Below, one piece after another: positions 32,939 through 33,758 of a DNA stretch of 33,758 nt. The stretch's first letter is position 1. The number at the start of each line of letters is the position of its first letter. Position numbers and translations under genes: made by a program. The DNA is from an uncultured Bacteroides sp. (GTDB lineage Bacteria > Bacteroidota > Bacteroidia > Bacteroidales > Bacteroidaceae). The stretch covers positions 1-33,758 of the forward strand of contig CALUFR010000045.1 of assembly GCA_944319875.1 (NCBI GenBank), read 5' to 3'. A model generated the notes under the pieces. It searched no databases. It had not been told where the DNA came from and was given only the letters and a program-made list of their open reading frames with translations.

Positions 32939-33453
32939 GATTGTTTCCTCCTTTTACGTTCTTGTATGGTTTGCAAGTAGATGTCCCTCACCTTCTTTCG
33001 TGCCCTCGACAGGTTGCTGCGTATGGCCTCGGCGCTGCATCCGGTAATCTGGGCAATCTCTTCGCTCTCGTATTCCTCCACGTCCTTCATCCGCATGACG
33101 AGGCGTTGCAACGGTGGCAGCGTGTCGATGATTTCGCGGATGAGCCTCACTTCGTCCTTTACTTCGAGCAGGCGCTCCGGTGTCCTTTCCGTGGTTTCAG
33201 CTTGGATGCTGTCTACGGGCTGCGTGTCCTTGCGCCTGCGCCACAGGTCCATGCAGACGTTGTGCGTCAGAGTCATGGCGAATGCTTCGATGCTGTGGCA
33301 TTGGCTCAGCTCCGTGCGGTTGTTCCACAGCCTGAGCATCACCTCCTGTACGGCGTCTTCGGCATCCTCCATGTTCTCGGTCAGCTTGCGGGCATAGTGC
33401 AGCAGCTTGGGCCGGAGCGGCAGAACGGATATTTTGAATTCCTTGAGTTCCAT
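32935..33453 (-). CDS. ECF RNA polymerase sigma-70 family factor
   Basis: A 172-residue extracytoplasmic-function sigma factor. Region 2 is LLHYARKLTENMEDAEDAVQEVMLRLWNN with the core-binding and -10 motifs (about 18-47). Region 4 is IIDTLPPLQRLVMRMKDVEEYESEEIAQITGCSAEAIRSNLSRARKKVRD (about 108-157). The product likely directs transcription of envelope genes, possibly including its own operon (anti-sigma-like, small secreted and beta-barrel genes). The leader is short and AT-rich. A CATCTTTG element (33493-33500, minus strand) is a weak -7 candidate. Confidence 0.94.
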   Translation of the reverse strand: MELKEFKISVLPLRPKLLHYARKLTENMEDAEDAVQEVMLRLWNNRTELSQCHSIEAFAMTLTHNVCMDLWRRRKDTQPVDSIQAETTERTPERLLEVKDEVRLIREIIDTLPPLQRLVMRMKDVEEYESEEIAQITGCSAEAIRSNLSRARKKVRDIYLQTIQERKRRKQS

Positions 33454-33555
33454 TTACACAATCAAGACGTTCGGGAAAACCAAACGTGACATCAAAGATG
33501 CAAAAAAAAGTTCTTCCGGAGAAATGTGTAGTTAAATGATAATTTATCGGGCTGA

Positions 33556-33758
33556 TTTAGGCGCGGATTACACGGATTTCACGGATTAAAAGTAACTGTC
33601 ATGTTGAGCGAAGCCCGTAGGGCGTAGTCGAAACATCTCACATAGCGCATGAGAAAAGTGTTACGTGAGATCCTTCGACTCCGCTACGCTTCGCTCAGGA
33701 TGACAGATACACTTGGATATAACATAAATCCGTGAAATCCGTGTAATCCGCGCCTAAA
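33556..33758. repeat. Nested inverted-repeat element (MITE-like or REP-like), may extend past the window
   Basis: Outer arms: 33556-33587 is perfectly complementary (32 bp) to 33727-33758 and is itself built of GGATT/CACGGATT repeats. Inner arms: CTGTCATGTTGAGCGAAG (33596-33613) and GTAGTCGAAACATCTCAC (33624-33641) pair imperfectly with GTGAGATCCTTCGACTC (33665-33681) and CTTCGCTCAGGATGACAG (33689-33706). No ORF lies within. The outer arm ends exactly at the window edge, so the true boundary is unseen. Confidence 0.88.

Overview
The window comes from a member of the Bacteroidota, most likely Bacteroidaceae. Evidence: several upstream regions carry the Bacteroides-type promoter pattern (TTTG, 19-21 bases, TAnnTTTG); the SecA has the Bacteroides-like start MGFNEF; gene families typical of that group are present (DUF4105, a DUF6340-like lipoprotein, DUF5113-like sensor, ECF sigma with a small anti-sigma-like protein); and many proteins carry Sec or lipoprotein signals. 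The coding density and gene types are those of a chromosome. No phage, plasmid or CRISPR locus is visible.

Layout. 1-3265 (+): the 3' part of an Rpn/PDDEXK-type protein with a dodecamer repeat, then rfbA-rfbC-rfbB for dTDP-4-keto-6-deoxyglucose and its epimer (no rfbD here). 3288-9168 (+): an unusual signalling operon with a 1442-residue protein made of two tandem membrane sensor-kinase modules, a response regulator, and a small AbgT-like membrane protein that lacks most of the transporter core. 9205-9370: tRNA-Arg(UCU) with its own promoter and terminator. 9495-11848: a monooxygenase-like lipoprotein facing an AraC regulator, then a hexapeptide acetyltransferase; a 177-bp array of TTCAG/CTGAA dyads lies between the last two divergent genes. 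11863-20000 (mostly -): a small acidic protein, a DUF6340-like lipoprotein, secA, a phosphatase-superfamily protein with a disrupted signal peptide and degraded metal site, and a DUF4105/Lnb-type membrane protein. 20040-22072 (+): a radical SAM/helix-hairpin-helix protein and its usual DUF4130-type partner. 22174-27740: lytic transglycosylase, MaoC-type dehydratase, a four-gene minus-strand operon (small protein, PlsC-like acyltransferase, nitrilase-family amidase, YgbA-like protein), GH25 lysozyme and prmA. 27919-30930 (+): a Trp/Gly/Tyr-rich secreted protein and a FadL/OmpP1-like outer-membrane protein. 31002-33453 (-): ECF sigma, anti-sigma-like protein, small secreted protein and an outer-membrane beta-barrel, probably one envelope-response operon. 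33556-33758: a nested inverted-repeat element reaching the window edge.

The strongest candidates for something undescribed are the sensor/regulator/reduced-transporter operon (3288-9168) and the dyad array (10987-11163). In the sensor, the ATP-binding motifs are intact only in the first half and an H-box-like histidine is present only in the second. Smaller curiosities are a one-base disruption that splits a signal peptide from its gene at about 18706, a 21-bp repeat encoding a Trp/Lys-rich peptide, and two degenerate heptamer arrays that supply stop codons to neighbouring genes. All family assignments were made by reading sequence and recalling family motifs; no database search was run.
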